From an uncultured Solobacterium sp. (GTDB taxonomy: Bacteria > Bacillota_I > Bacilli_A > Erysipelotrichales > Erysipelotrichaceae), in NCBI GenBank assembly GCA_938039295.1, contig CALHUY010000010.1:1-6192 (forward strand): a stretch of 6,192 nucleotides of DNA, read 5' to 3'. The notes under the pieces are model-generated. The model was given only the letters and a program-made list of their open reading frames with translations, was not told where the DNA came from and made no database searches. Position numbers and translations under genes: made by a program. Position 1 is the stretch's first letter, and each line of letters starts with the position of its first letter. Below, in pieces: positions 6,173 through 6,192 of the stretch.

Positions 6173-6192
6173 GGAAGGTCAAACGACCTTCC
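6173..6192. terminator. Second hairpin at the window edge, possible terminator of a convergent gene
   Basis: GGAAGGTC and GACCTTCC form a perfect 8-bp stem with a 4-nt loop (AAAC) ending exactly at the window edge. An A4 run (6169-6172) precedes it, so on the minus strand the hairpin is followed by TTTTCC, as for a leftward terminator. If T residues follow beyond 6192 it would also work rightward. The gene it serves is not in the window. Confidence 0.5.

Overview
The window is AT-rich, with strong AGGAGG-type ribosome binding sites, short intergenic gaps, a MurT/GatD pair, a YhaM-type nuclease and a RecX with a low-GC Gram-positive architecture. This points to a Firmicute (Bacillota). The style (AT-rich, MurT/GatD cell wall, beta-helix carbohydrate-binding lipoprotein) would fit an Erysipelotrichia- or Clostridia-like gut or oral bacterium, but that finer placement is inference.

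Layout: (1) 1-392, minus strand: the first 130 codons of a membrane-anchored protein that enters a NERD (nuclease-related) domain just before the window edge; its 3' part is outside. (2) 393-558: a short intergenic stretch with a clear minus-strand intrinsic terminator (499-530) and a weak promoter candidate for the NERD gene. (3) 559-4685, minus strand: a four-gene operon transcribed right to left, recX-like > yhaM-like > murT > gatD. The recX-like and yhaM-like genes overlap by 14 nt and the other junctions have 2-nt gaps. It is driven from a good sigma-A-type promoter at 4729-4757 and ends at the 499-530 terminator. (4) 4686-4889: a divergent intergenic region holding that promoter, plus a 16-bp perfect palindrome (4794-4809) over the probable -10 region of the rightward gene. 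(5) 4890-6125, plus strand: a secreted lipoprotein with a Thr-rich linker, a beta-helix of at least nine rungs (carbohydrate-binding, Cthe_2159-like) and a Gly/Pro-rich tail. It is followed by a strong terminator (6130-6163) and a second hairpin at the window edge (6173-6192).

How the genes work together: MurT and GatD form one enzyme that amidates the D-glutamate of lipid II. The two genes upstream act on nucleic acids (a 3'-5' exoribonuclease and a RecA modulator), so the operon mixes cell-wall and nucleic-acid functions. The most unusual object is the recX-like gene. Its first ~95-115 residues look like a degenerate, truncated N-terminal half-domain of a GT4 (GT-B) glycosyltransferase fused in frame to a complete RecX with about four three-helix repeats. 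No mobile element, CRISPR array, tRNA or rRNA was seen.
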